A stretch of 64,000 nt of DNA, taken from positions 1 to 64,000 of the forward strand of contig JBFWVT010000010.1 of NCBI GenBank assembly GCA_050246595.1, given 5' to 3'. A program made the translations under genes and the position numbers. The DNA comes from DATARH01 sp050246595. GTDB lineage: Bacteria > Pseudomonadota > Alphaproteobacteria > ATCC43930 > CGMCC-115725. Shown here piece by piece: positions 41,369-49,042 of the stretch (the stretch's first letter is position 1; the number at the start of each line of letters is the position of its first letter). Under the pieces are notes generated by a model. The model was not told the DNA's origin, did no database searches, and saw only the letters and a program-made list of their open reading frames with translations.

Positions 41369-42268
41369 CTACTCCCCCCTCTCCATCGGCAGGCTCTCGT
41401 CGTTCGACCATTCCGACATCGAGGCGTCGTAGAGCCGCACATCGGGATGGCCGAGTATCACCAGCGCCAGCGCGTCGGTGCTGGCCGCGATGCCGCCGCC
41501 GCAATAGGTGATGACACGCGGCTTGTCGAAGGCGCCGACCGCATCGAATCTGGCGCGGATGTCGGCGGCCGGCAGAAAGGCGCCGGTGGCCGGGTCGATC
41601 AAGGTCGCGGCCGGTACGTTGACGCTTTTCGCGATGCGCCCGATCCGGCCGTAGACATTGCCGCCGGTCCCGGTGTGCTGCTCGCGGCTCAGCGCGTTGA
41701 TCGTGCAGATCCCCGCGTCGCCGACCGCGCCGAGCACCGCTTCCTTGCCGACCATCAGCCCGCGATCCTCGCGCACCGTGAATTTTGCCGGCGAGCGCGG
41801 CCGGGCCGGGCCGGTTTCGACCGGACGACCCTCGCGCGCCCATTTCTGAAAGCCGCCGTTCAGCACCGCGGCGTTGTCGAAACCGTAATGGCGCAGCATC
41901 CACCACACCCGCGCCGCCCATTGCGGGGTTGTCGTGCTGTAGAGGACGACCCGGCTGTTGTCGCCGACGCCGAACCGTCCCATCGCCGCCGCGAAATCCT
42001 CCCGACTCGGCAGCATAAAGCGCAATTTGCCGTAACGCCCGCTATTGTCCGACAGATCGGCCTGCAGATCGACAAACTGCGCGCCGGGGATGTGGCCCTT
42101 CTCGAAATCCTCGCTTCCCGGTTTGACGGTGTAGGTGATCTTCGGGTCGGGGATCAGATGCGTCGTGCTGTCGAGCACGACGAGGTTCGGGTCGCCGAGC
42201 CGTGCAGCCAGCTCCTCGGTCTCGATCAGGTATTCGGGGTGGACAAAGCCCTGTGTCGCCGCGCTCAT
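41369..42268 (-). CDS. Rhodanese-type sulfurtransferase (thiosulfate/3-mercaptopyruvate, SseA-like)
   Basis: Encodes 299 residues. Three ATGs occur in a row at 42274, 42271 and 42268; the last is taken because GGAG then sits 6 nt upstream. Two rhodanese domains are present: an inactive N-terminal one (about 10-150, GHIPGAQFVDLQ) and a catalytic C-terminal one (about 165-295) with YCGGGIAAS, active-site Cys256. The CGGGIAA loop is a variant of the CGSGVTA loop of 3-mercaptopyruvate sulfurtransferase, so substrate preference is uncertain. It transfers sulfane sulfur to an acceptor such as cyanide or thioredoxin in the cytoplasm. Confidence 0.92.
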   Translation of the reverse strand: MSAATQGFVHPEYLIETEELAARLGDPNLVVLDSTTHLIPDPKITYTVKPGSEDFEKGHIPGAQFVDLQADLSDNSGRYGKLRFMLPSREDFAAAMGRFGVGDNSRVVLYSTTTPQWAARVWWMLRHYGFDNAAVLNGGFQKWAREGRPVETGPARPRSPAKFTVREDRGLMVGKEAVLGAVGDAGICTINALSREQHTGTGGNVYGRIGRIAKSVNVPAATLIDPATGAFLPAADIRARFDAVGAFDKPRVITYCGGGIAASTDALALVILGHPDVRLYDASMSEWSNDESLPMERGE

Positions 42269-42415
42269 CATCATCTCCGCCGGTACGTCTTGACGCGAAT
42301 GGCAGCCGCTCGCGGGTGGCCGCGCCGGATGATGGCACAAAAATCGGGTGACGGCCGGGAAACCCGTCCGTGTCGTTTCGTCGGTCCCCGCGAGTCGATA
42401 GAGGCGCCGTTCGGC

Positions 42416-42444
42416 TTGACTTTGCCGTACTCCGCCGATATATG
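42416..42444 (+). promoter_or_regulatory. Probable leuA promoter
   Basis: TTGACT (42416-42421), a 17-bp spacer and TATATG (42439-42444) form a near-consensus housekeeping promoter. It points to leuA, whose start is about 345 bp further on, which implies a long leader RNA. Confidence 0.6.
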
Positions 42445-42453
42445 CGGGCTGCC

Positions 42454-42501
42454 ATGACCGATGCGTCCCACGAGCTGCGACTTACGACCTCGGCGTTCTG
42501 A
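42454..42501 (+). CDS. Possible leader peptide of leuA
   Basis: A 15-codon frame MTDASHELRLTTSAF starts within a few bases of the expected transcript start, so it would be leaderless. It contains two leucine codons (CTG, CTT) in ELRL and is followed by two hairpins. This resembles an attenuation leader but the leucine run is short; the call is tentative. Confidence 0.25.
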   Translation: MTDASHELRLTTSAF

Positions 42502-42794
42502 TCGACGCCGACCGCTGCTCGTCCGGCTTCGGGCCGGATGCTCGTCCGGCCCAGGGCCGGACATCTCGAACACTCAGGTCACGGTATCATGGTTTCGATG
42601 GTTTCTTCCTTCCGCTGCGTCGCATCGCCGGCCGATCCGCGCCGACTTAGCACCGGCCGGGGTTAAGCCCTCCGGCCCCGACGCAATCCCAGCCGCAAGC
42701 CGGGTCCGCCAAATCCCCAGACAAGACCGGACCCGACAAGACGACCCTCGCAGCGACCGCGCGCCGCCCGGCGGCCCGAGACCAGGAGCTTTCC

Positions 42795-44480
42795 ATGACC
42801 GCAATGCCGATCCACAAATACCGGCCGTTTCCGCCGATCAACCTGCCCGAGCGCCAATGGCCGGCGCGCACCATCACAAAGGCGCCGATCTGGTGTTCGG
42901 TCGATCTGCGCGACGGCAACCAGGCGCTGATCGAGCCGATGGGGCCGGAACGCAAGCGCCGCATGTTCGATCTGCTGCTGCGGCTCGGCTTCAAGGAGAT
43001 CGAGGTCGGTTTCCCGGCCGCCTCGGAGACCGATCTGGCTTTTGTGCGCGAGATCATCGAGCAGGACCTGATCCCCGACGATGTGACGATCCAGGTGCTG
43101 ACCCAGTCACGCGCCGAGCTGATCGAGAAGACCTTCGAGGCGATGAAAGGCGCCAAGCGGGCGATCGTGCATCTCTACAATTCGACCTCGGAATTGCAGC
43201 GCCGCGTCGTGTTCAACTCGGACCGCGCCGGCATCATCGACATCGCTGTGACCGGGGCGCGGCAGATTCGCGAGCTGGCCGTCGCGATGCCGGAGACCGA
43301 GATCGTCTACCAGTATTCGCCCGAGAGCTTCAGCGGCACCGAACTCGATTTCGCGGTCGAGATCTGCGAGGCGGTGATGGATGTCTGGCGCCCGACGCCG
43401 GGCCGCAAGATGATCGTCAATCTGCCGGGCACGGTCGAGATGGCGACCGCCAACATCTACGCCGACCAGATCGAATGGTTCGCGCGCAACGTGCGCGATC
43501 GCGACAGTCTGATCCTCAGCGTCCATCCGCACAACGACCGCGGTACGGCGGTGGCCGCGACCGAGTTCGCGGTGATGGCCGGGGCCGACCGGGTCGAGGG
43601 GACGCTGTTCGGCAATGGCGAGCGCACCGGCAATGTCGATGTGATCAGCCTGGCGCTGAACCTGTTCAGCCAGGGGATCGATCCCGGTCTGACGATCACC
43701 GATATCGATGCGGTCGTGCGCACCGCCGAATACTGCACGCAATTGCCGGTGCATCCGCGCCATCCCTATGCCGGCGAGCTGGTCTACACGGCGTTTTCGG
43801 GGTCGCACCAGGACGCGATCAAAAAGGGGTTCGACGCGCTGCAAAAGCGCAACGACGATTTCTGGGAAGTGCCGTATTTGCCGATCGACCCGAAGGATCT
43901 GGGCCGCAGTTACGAGGCGGTGATCCGGGTCAACAGCCAGTCGGGCAAGGGCGGGGTCGCCTACGTGCTGAAAGCCGATCACGGTCTCGACCTGCCGCGC
44001 AGCTTGCAGATCGAATTCAGCCGGATCGTCCAGGAAGTCGCCGACCGCACCGGCAAGGAGCTGACCAGCCGCGATATCTGGGGGCTGTTCGAGAGCACCT
44101 ATCTGACCGCGGATAGCGGCGGCGTCCGGCTCGTCGATTACAGCCTGTTCCCGGAGCCGCGCGCCGGCGAGCGCCGGATCGTCGCGACCGTCGCGGTTGA
44201 CGGCGCCGAGCGGCGCATCGAGGGGGTCGGCAACGGACCGATCGCCGCCTTTGTCGATGCGCTGCGCGGCGATTGCGGTATTGCGCTGACCGTGCTCGAT
44301 TATCACGAGAACGCGGTCGGCGCCGGGGCCGATGCTCAGGCCGCGGCCTATATCCAGATCGCCAGCAGCGAGGCGGGCGGCGCCGAGCGGGCGCTGCACG
44401 GCGTCGGGATGGACAGCGACATCGTCACCGCCTCGCTGAAGGCGGTCGCGAGCGCCGCGTCGCGCATCCGGGCGATGTAA
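42795..44480 (+). CDS. leuA: 2-isopropylmalate synthase
   Basis: Encodes 561 residues from the ATG at 42795, with AGGAG 6 nt upstream. It condenses acetyl-CoA with 2-oxoisovalerate, the first committed step of leucine synthesis. The start NLPERQWPARTITKAPIWCS and VDLRDGNQALIEPM places it in the longer yeast/actinobacterial-type LeuA group. Metal-site motifs DLRDGNQAL, SVHPHNDRGTAVAAT and LFGNGERTGNVD are intact. The C-terminal about 130 residues are the LeuA dimer regulatory domain that binds leucine. The long leader upstream suggests additional control of expression. No other leu gene is adjacent. Confidence 0.96.
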   Translation: MTAMPIHKYRPFPPINLPERQWPARTITKAPIWCSVDLRDGNQALIEPMGPERKRRMFDLLLRLGFKEIEVGFPAASETDLAFVREIIEQDLIPDDVTIQVLTQSRAELIEKTFEAMKGAKRAIVHLYNSTSELQRRVVFNSDRAGIIDIAVTGARQIRELAVAMPETEIVYQYSPESFSGTELDFAVEICEAVMDVWRPTPGRKMIVNLPGTVEMATANIYADQIEWFARNVRDRDSLILSVHPHNDRGTAVAATEFAVMAGADRVEGTLFGNGERTGNVDVISLALNLFSQGIDPGLTITDIDAVVRTAEYCTQLPVHPRHPYAGELVYTAFSGSHQDAIKKGFDALQKRNDDFWEVPYLPIDPKDLGRSYEAVIRVNSQSGKGGVAYVLKADHGLDLPRSLQIEFSRIVQEVADRTGKELTSRDIWGLFESTYLTADSGGVRLVDYSLFPEPRAGERRIVATVAVDGAERRIEGVGNGPIAAFVDALRGDCGIALTVLDYHENAVGAGADAQAAAYIQIASSEAGGAERALHGVGMDSDIVTASLKAVASAASRIRAM

Positions 44481-44591
44481 GGCGTTCCCGGCAGCCTCGC
44501 GTCGGGGCAGGTCCGCGGTCCTGCCCCGCAGTCCCGGCGAAAGCAGCATCATGGACACCGACCCGTGGGTCCCGGCTTTTGCCGGGATTGC

Positions 44592-44613
44592 AGTAAAAAG
44601 GCTTTCGGCCTTT
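44592..44613 (-). terminator. Rho-independent terminator of the otnI-denD unit
   Basis: On the minus strand the sequence is AAAGGC-CGAAA-GCCTTT followed by TT, giving a 6-bp stem (44597-44602 with 44608-44613) and five consecutive T. It begins 15 bp after the denD stop codon. Confidence 0.6.
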
Positions 44614-44628
44614 GGCGGGCAGCGAATT

Positions 44629-45636
44629 TCACCCGGCCAGTTGCCGCTGCAACGGCAGATCGTCCTCGATAAAGGCCGCGATCACCTCGTCGATACCGCT
44701 GTCGCGCCCGAAGCCGAGCGCCTCGGCGCGCGGCGCCGCGAGCGCTTGCGGCCAGCTCGAAATGATCGCCTGGATCTGCGGGTCCGGTTGCCAGTCTATG
44801 CGCCGGTACGCCGCGTCGCCGCCGGCGCGGCGCAGCGCCTCGGCCATGTCACCGACCGACACCGAAAACCCCGGCAGTTGCAATGACCGGTTCGCGCCGA
44901 GCGCGCCGGAAGGCAGATCGAGCGCGTGCACCAGACCGGCGACGACGCGGCGCGGCGAGGCCAGCGCCATGACCGTGTCGGGCGACACCGGACAGACCGC
45001 GTCGCGACCGGTCAGCGGCTCGCGGATCATCGACGAGGCGAAGGTCGAGGCGGCGCGGTTCGGCAGACCGGGACGCACGACGACGGTCGGCAGACGCAAC
45101 GCCATTCCGTCGATAAACCCCTTGCGGCTGTAGTCGTTGACCAGCAATTCGCCGATCGCCTTCTGCGCGCCGTAGGAGCTTTGCGGCGTCGGCGCGGTCT
45201 CCTCGCCAACCTCTTGCGGCAGCGCGCCGCCATAGACCGCCAGCGAACTGGCGAAGATCAGTTTCGGCAGCCTGTTGTCTTTTGGGCCGAGAGCGCGGCA
45301 GGAATCGAGCACGGCGCGGGTGCCGTCGAGATTGACCCGGTATCCAAGATCGGTGTCGGCCTCGGCCTGACCGCTGACGATCGCGGCGAGATGAAACACC
45401 GCGTCGGTTTGGGCCGCGTCGGGGCCGGGCGCGATCAGACGTGCGACCGTGTCGCGGTCGGCGATGTCGCCGGTCACGACCTGGAGGCGTTTGTCGTCGG
45501 GCAAGGGCAGGGCCGGCGGCGCGCTGTCGAACAGCACCAGCTCATCGACCGGGCCGCCGGCGGTTTCCCGGTCGAGCAGCCGCATCGCAACCCGCCGTCC
45601 GAGAAACCCGCACCCGCCGGTGATCACGATGCGCAT
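44629..45636 (-). CDS. denD: D-erythronate dehydrogenase-like NAD-dependent epimerase/dehydratase family protein
   Basis: Encodes 335 residues. The Rossmann NAD-binding motif is ITGGCGFLGRRVAMRLLDRE (GGxGFxG at 7-12), the catalytic pair is in SYGAQKAIGELLVNDY (YxxxK), and the strand LIFASSLAVYGG contributes the third residue. Extended SDRs with VFHLAAIVSGQAEADTDLG and ALRLPTVVVRPG are the DenD type, which oxidises D-erythronate to 2-oxo-D-erythronate. The next gene upstream encodes the isomerase of the same pathway. The assignment rests on family motifs and on this pairing. Confidence 0.85.
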   Translation of the reverse strand: MRIVITGGCGFLGRRVAMRLLDRETAGGPVDELVLFDSAPPALPLPDDKRLQVVTGDIADRDTVARLIAPGPDAAQTDAVFHLAAIVSGQAEADTDLGYRVNLDGTRAVLDSCRALGPKDNRLPKLIFASSLAVYGGALPQEVGEETAPTPQSSYGAQKAIGELLVNDYSRKGFIDGMALRLPTVVVRPGLPNRAASTFASSMIREPLTGRDAVCPVSPDTVMALASPRRVVAGLVHALDLPSGALGANRSLQLPGFSVSVGDMAEALRRAGGDAAYRRIDWQPDPQIQAIISSWPQALAAPRAEALGFGRDSGIDEVIAAFIEDDLPLQRQLAG

Positions 45637-45713
45637 TTGTCCATCTCTTGCTCGCTCGGGACCGCGGGCGTCTCGCGCGCTCGTGCGGCCGGGACGGCCG
45701 CGGTCCGAAGTCT

Positions 45714-46496
45714 TCAGCCGATCCCGTATTTCTTCGCCCAGCCGATCCCGGCGACCGTATCGCCTTTCGGCCGGTATTCGCAGCCGATCCAGCCGGAATA
45801 GCCGAGTTCGTCGAACAGGTCGAACAGATAGGGATAGTTGATCTCGCCGCTATCCGGCTCGTTGCGGCCGGGATTGCCGGCGATCTGCACGTGCGGATAG
45901 CGGCCGGCCAGCGCGCGCATCCTTGTCGCGAGATCGCCCTCCATGATCTGCACGTGATAGAGGTCGAGCTGCAACTGCAAATTCGGCCGGCCGACCCGCT
46001 CGATGATGCGCATCGCTTGGCCCGTGTAATTCAGGAAATAGCCCGGAATGTCGCGCGTGTTGATCGGCTCGATCACGCAGGTCAGCCCGGAAGCGGCAGC
46101 CCGGTCGGCGGCCCAGCGCAGATTACCGATATAGACGGATTCGCCCTCCGCCTTGTCGCGCCCTTCCGGCCACAGCCCCGCCATTGTGTGCAACAGCGGG
46201 CACTTCGTTGCGCTTGCATAGCGGATCGCCTTGTCGACCCCGTCGCGGAACTCCCGCTCGCGACCCGGCAAGGCCGCGAGACCGCGCTCGCCGCTGTTCC
46301 AGTCGCCGGGGACGGTGTTGAACAGTGCCAGGGTCAGGCGGTTGCGTTCGAGCCGCTCGGCGATTGTCTCGGGCGGATGATCGTAGGGAAACAGAAACTC
46401 GACCCCCTTGAAACCGGCGCGCGCGGCCGCGTCGAACCGGTCGAGAAACCCGATCTCCTGAAACATCATGCTGAGATTGGCGGCGAAGCGGGGCAT
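45714..46496 (-). CDS. otnI: 2-oxo-tetronate isomerase / hydroxypyruvate isomerase family
   Basis: Encodes 260 residues from the ATG at 46496 (MPRFAANLSMMF). It is an AP-endonuclease-2-type TIM barrel: MMFQEIGFLDRFDAAARAGF, VEFLFPYDHP, the metal ligand stretch IEPINTRDIPGYF, LQLDLYHVQIMEGD, and GCEYRPKGDT. This matches hydroxypyruvate isomerase Hyi and its close relative OtnI, which isomerises 2-oxo-tetronates. The pairing with denD, 77 bp downstream, favours OtnI. The kinase (OtnK) and aldolase (OtnC) that complete the four-carbon acid-sugar route are not in the window. Confidence 0.88.
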   Translation of the reverse strand: MPRFAANLSMMFQEIGFLDRFDAAARAGFKGVEFLFPYDHPPETIAERLERNRLTLALFNTVPGDWNSGERGLAALPGREREFRDGVDKAIRYASATKCPLLHTMAGLWPEGRDKAEGESVYIGNLRWAADRAAASGLTCVIEPINTRDIPGYFLNYTGQAMRIIERVGRPNLQLQLDLYHVQIMEGDLATRMRALAGRYPHVQIAGNPGRNEPDSGEINYPYLFDLFDELGYSGWIGCEYRPKGDTVAGIGWAKKYGIG

Positions 46497-46793
46497 CGGC
46501 GGCGCTCCTCTGTTCGCCGGTATTCGCCGGCAGTCGGGCGGGTTGCTACTGTCGCGTCGCCGGAAGGCCAACGCAAGCCCTGCCGGCCGGAGGAGGGGAT
46601 GAGCGCGAGGCTGGGGCGGCGGTCGACGCGATCGAGGAATGCGAGGAGACGGTAAAACGCTCTCTGCTGCCGCGCGGCGCCAAGACCCGGTTTCCGACTC
46701 CGGCGCAGGTGGGTGAAGGAATTGTTCGAATGACCTGCCTTATCAGAGATAGATCGGGCTTGCGGCGGCAATTTTCTGTTGCCACATTTAGTC
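46497..46793. other. Intergenic region between otnI and brnT
   Basis: About 300 bp. It must hold the divergent promoters of the otnI-denD unit and of the BrnT/BrnA pair. I could not pick a convincing -35/-10 pair or an operator palindrome; the AT-richer stretch at 46715-46760 is the likeliest brnTA promoter zone. Confidence 0.4.
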
Positions 46794-47057
46794 GTGAGGA
46801 TCGAATTCGACCCATGCAAGGATCGAGAGAACCAGCGAAAACACGGAATTTCGCTTGCCGCGGCGGCACGGATGGATTTGGCGGCTGCCTCCATCGAGCC
46901 CGATGAACGCTACGACTACGGCGAGACCCGATACCGCGTTTGCGGCCCGATAGATGGGCGATTGCACATGCTGGTATTCACGATGCGCGGTTCCGTCCTG
47001 CGGGCGATCTCGCTGCGAAGAGCCAACGCGAAAGAGATGAAGGCACATGACCGATAA
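46794..47057 (+). CDS. brnT: BrnT-family toxin (putative RNase)
   Basis: Encodes 87 residues from a GTG at 46794 (RIEFDPCKDRENQRKHGIS); a TTG at 46779 is an alternative. BrnT is the RelE-fold ribonuclease toxin of the type II BrnTA system: the IEFDPxKxxxNxxKHGIS start, the middle DERYDYGETRYRVCGPIDGR and the LHMLVFTMRGSVLRAISLRR end are the family signature. It would cleave RNA when free and is neutralised by BrnA. The antitoxin gene follows with an 11-bp overlap, the normal BrnT-BrnA order. No clear ribosome-binding site is visible. Confidence 0.88.
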   Translation: MRIEFDPCKDRENQRKHGISLAAAARMDLAAASIEPDERYDYGETRYRVCGPIDGRLHMLVFTMRGSVLRAISLRRANAKEMKAHDR

Positions 47058-47319
47058 ACCTAAGCCGCCGGCCGATTTCGACGAAAACCCGGAATGGACC
47101 GAGGAGGATTTCGCGCGGGCGAGGCCGTTCAAGGAGGTTTTCCCCGAGCAGTTCGAGGCGTGGAAGCGAAGGGGCCGCCCGCCGGTCGCGGCGCCAAAGG
47201 TTCATATCGGGTTCCGCCTTGCCGCCGATGTTGTCGCGGGGATAAGGGCGACCGGCAAGGGTTACAATGCCCGCGTCGAAAAGGTGCTGCGCGAGGCGTT
47301 GGCAAGGGGCGAGCTGTGA
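47047..47319 (+). CDS. brnA: BrnA-family antitoxin
   Basis: Encodes 90 residues from the ATG at 47047, overlapping the brnT end by 11 bp. The N-terminal half (PPADFDENPEWTEEDFARAR) is acidic and is the segment that wraps BrnT in known complexes; the C-terminal half GRPPVAAPKVHIGFRLAADV and IRATGKGYNARVEKVLREAL is the ribbon-helix-helix DNA-binding domain. BrnA neutralises the toxin and represses the shared promoter. The pair is encoded at the left border of a lower-GC patch. Confidence 0.9.
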   Translation: MTDKPKPPADFDENPEWTEEDFARARPFKEVFPEQFEAWKRRGRPPVAAPKVHIGFRLAADVVAGIRATGKGYNARVEKVLREALARGEL

Positions 47320-47376
47320 GCAGTCCCGGTCGCCTATTTTCCAGGCATGCGATGTTCACCTTGGGGGAGAGGATTT

Positions 47377-47793
47377 ATGCGGGCGGTTCCTTCTGTTTTG
47401 GTCGTTCTGCTGACGACTGCCCCGGCGCTCGCGGATGTCACCCCGTTCAAGACTCCATCGGGAAACATCGAATGCCTCGTTGGGACCGGCGAAGGGCCGG
47501 CCGACATTGAATGCGCGATCTTCGATCGCTCGGGACCGCCGACTACGCCGCGGCCGGCCGGATGCAACGACGTCTGGGGATATCGGTTCTCGATGGGCGA
47601 GCGCGGCGTCGTAACGGTCGAATGCGGTCGGCCGGGGCCGCGCAACACGGCGCCCGGTGTCGATGTCGCACAGTATGGTGGTATTGGGAAATTCGGCGCC
47701 ATTGTGTGCCGTTCTTTGAGGAGCGGGTTCGAGTGCCGCAATGTCGACGGGCACGGTTTCTTCCTGTCGCGCCAACGCCAGTCGGTCTTCTGA
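47377..47793 (+). CDS. Secreted DUF6636-like protein
   Basis: Encodes 138 residues from the ATG at 47377, with GGAGAGG 4 nt upstream. A signal peptide (RAVPSVLVVLLTTAPALA) precedes a mature domain that opens VTPFKTPSGNIECLV and holds six cysteines (IECLV, IECAIF, AGCNDVW, VECGRP, IVCRSL, FECRNV), probably forming three disulfides. The F-K-(T/S)-PSGNI-x-C opening is the DUF6636 pattern; its function is unknown. The final GFECRNVDGHGFFLSR is typical of the end of the domain. It follows the toxin-antitoxin genes by about 60 bp. Confidence 0.82.
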   Translation: MRAVPSVLVVLLTTAPALADVTPFKTPSGNIECLVGTGEGPADIECAIFDRSGPPTTPRPAGCNDVWGYRFSMGERGVVTVECGRPGPRNTAPGVDVAQYGGIGKFGAIVCRSLRSGFECRNVDGHGFFLSRQRQSVF

Positions 47794-47883
47794 GCGCTGC
47801 GCGCGTGTTTCGCCTCCCGCTGCTTGCAGTCCTGCGTTCCGGTATGCGGTCAAGCTGCCAGGTAGAGGTCAGAGGTCTGACTG

Positions 47884-49014
47884 CTATGGGCCGGCTGCGC
47901 CGGCTCGGAGTTCGGCAACAAGCCACCTCATGACCTCAAAGAACTGTCCCAACCGCCGCTCGTCGGACAGGCTCGTCAGCGGCATGGTCGGGCGACGTGT
48001 GATCGCATCGGCAGAGAGGTTGATCCCCTCGATTTCGTTCAGACGCCTGAGGAGTTCGCGGCGTTTCTCCTCATCTCTAAGAGGACCTTTCATCATATAT
48101 TGAAATCCAATCTCGATTCTGCCATAGGTCCAGATCGAAAAAGGATAAAACTTCTGCTGGCCAGCCATTACCATCATGGCAATAGAACCGTCTTTGATTC
48201 CCTGGCCGAACCAGATTCCGTCGCCTGTACGTTGCATCCAATCGGCAATTTTTTTGGCGACTCTTGCTGCCTCGAAGCCGTTGCGGGCGGTACATTCCGA
48301 GAGAAAACTCTCTCTGTCCCACTGGCGCCTCGGACGCCCGCTGCTCTTTCTTTCAATTGCTTCTTCCGTCTGTCCATAGACGACGGGAACGATCGTTCTC
48401 AGATTTTGGCCCTGAAATTGCTGGAGTTCAAGCGCGAGAACCTCGGCTGGGTCCATTTGCTTGTTCAAAAACTCAACAATTCGCCGCAACTCCGGCGGTA
48501 TTCGATCCGCTACGAAAAGCATTCGAATTCTGCCGGATTGCAGGTTTCGCTTGATAGCCTGAAATAACGCTTCTTCGCCCCCCTCACGATCAAGGCGGTC
48601 CCGAATTTCCTCGCCAGGCTCCTTCCCGCTTTTAGCGCATTCCGTTATGAATTCGTCTCTGAGTTCGTCTATTGGCCAATACACTACGGCGTTCGCGGCA
48701 TAGTCGAGCATTTGGCCGACCACCTCTCGACGGAGCCGGGTGTCGCTTTGCCGCTTGACCTCGACCAAGGTCGGAACGCCGTCTTGATCGACGAACAGAT
48801 GATCGAGCGACCATCGACCGTTGCCACCCTCTTCGGAAGGTATCGACATCTCTCTTTTGAGCAGGAGCCATCGGCGTGTAGGGCCACCGTCTTGAGCGCC
48901 GGATAGCAGCGCCGGAAACCGGCTAAGCAGTTCTTGAAAATCGTTTTCGGTAACAAACGATGCCGGCTGCATCGGGACCAGTGTCTGCGAGTCCGTCAAG
49001 ACAAAGACGCCCAT
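47884..49014 (-). CDS. PD-(D/E)XK nuclease-like protein of lower GC content
   Basis: Encodes 376 residues from the ATG at 49014, with GGGGA 4 nt upstream. Residues about 68-110 form a nuclease-fold core: Asp71 in SLDHLFVDQDG, then Glu85-Val-Lys87 (PTLVEVKRQSDTR) and Gln101 (REVVGQMLDYAAN), the D...ExK...Q order of NucS/DUF91-like and restriction-type endonucleases. The C-terminal half (about 235-376; WDRESFLSECTARNGFEAAR) is a separate unnamed domain. Base composition is visibly more AT-rich than in the flanks, indicating recent acquisition. A defence or DNA-repair role is possible, but no methyltransferase or helicase partner is adjacent. Confidence 0.75.
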   Translation of the reverse strand: MGVFVLTDSQTLVPMQPASFVTENDFQELLSRFPALLSGAQDGGPTRRWLLLKREMSIPSEEGGNGRWSLDHLFVDQDGVPTLVEVKRQSDTRLRREVVGQMLDYAANAVVYWPIDELRDEFITECAKSGKEPGEEIRDRLDREGGEEALFQAIKRNLQSGRIRMLFVADRIPPELRRIVEFLNKQMDPAEVLALELQQFQGQNLRTIVPVVYGQTEEAIERKSSGRPRRQWDRESFLSECTARNGFEAARVAKKIADWMQRTGDGIWFGQGIKDGSIAMMVMAGQQKFYPFSIWTYGRIEIGFQYMMKGPLRDEEKRRELLRRLNEIEGINLSADAITRRPTMPLTSLSDERRLGQFFEVMRWLVAELRAGAAGP

Positions 49015-49042
49015 CAGTTCCCCACTATAACGTTTGTTCTTT

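Larger units (their letters stand above)
42269..42794. other. Long leuA upstream region
   Basis: About 525 bp. It contains a promoter (42416-42444), a possible 15-codon leader frame (42454-42501), and two successive hairpins (42522-42538 and 42544-42562) built from a repeated GCTCGTCCGGC. From 42590 to 42790 I see no clear structure apart from short GC-rich stems near 42650-42680. Confidence 0.6.

Noticed and set aside
42589..42666. Second possible leader peptide before leuA (ATG at 42589)
   Set aside because: No ribosome-binding site, only one leucine codon and no matching terminator; weaker than the frame at 42454.
43107..44558. 483-codon antisense frame over leuA
   Set aside because: Shadow of leuA; the plus-strand frame has all LeuA motifs.
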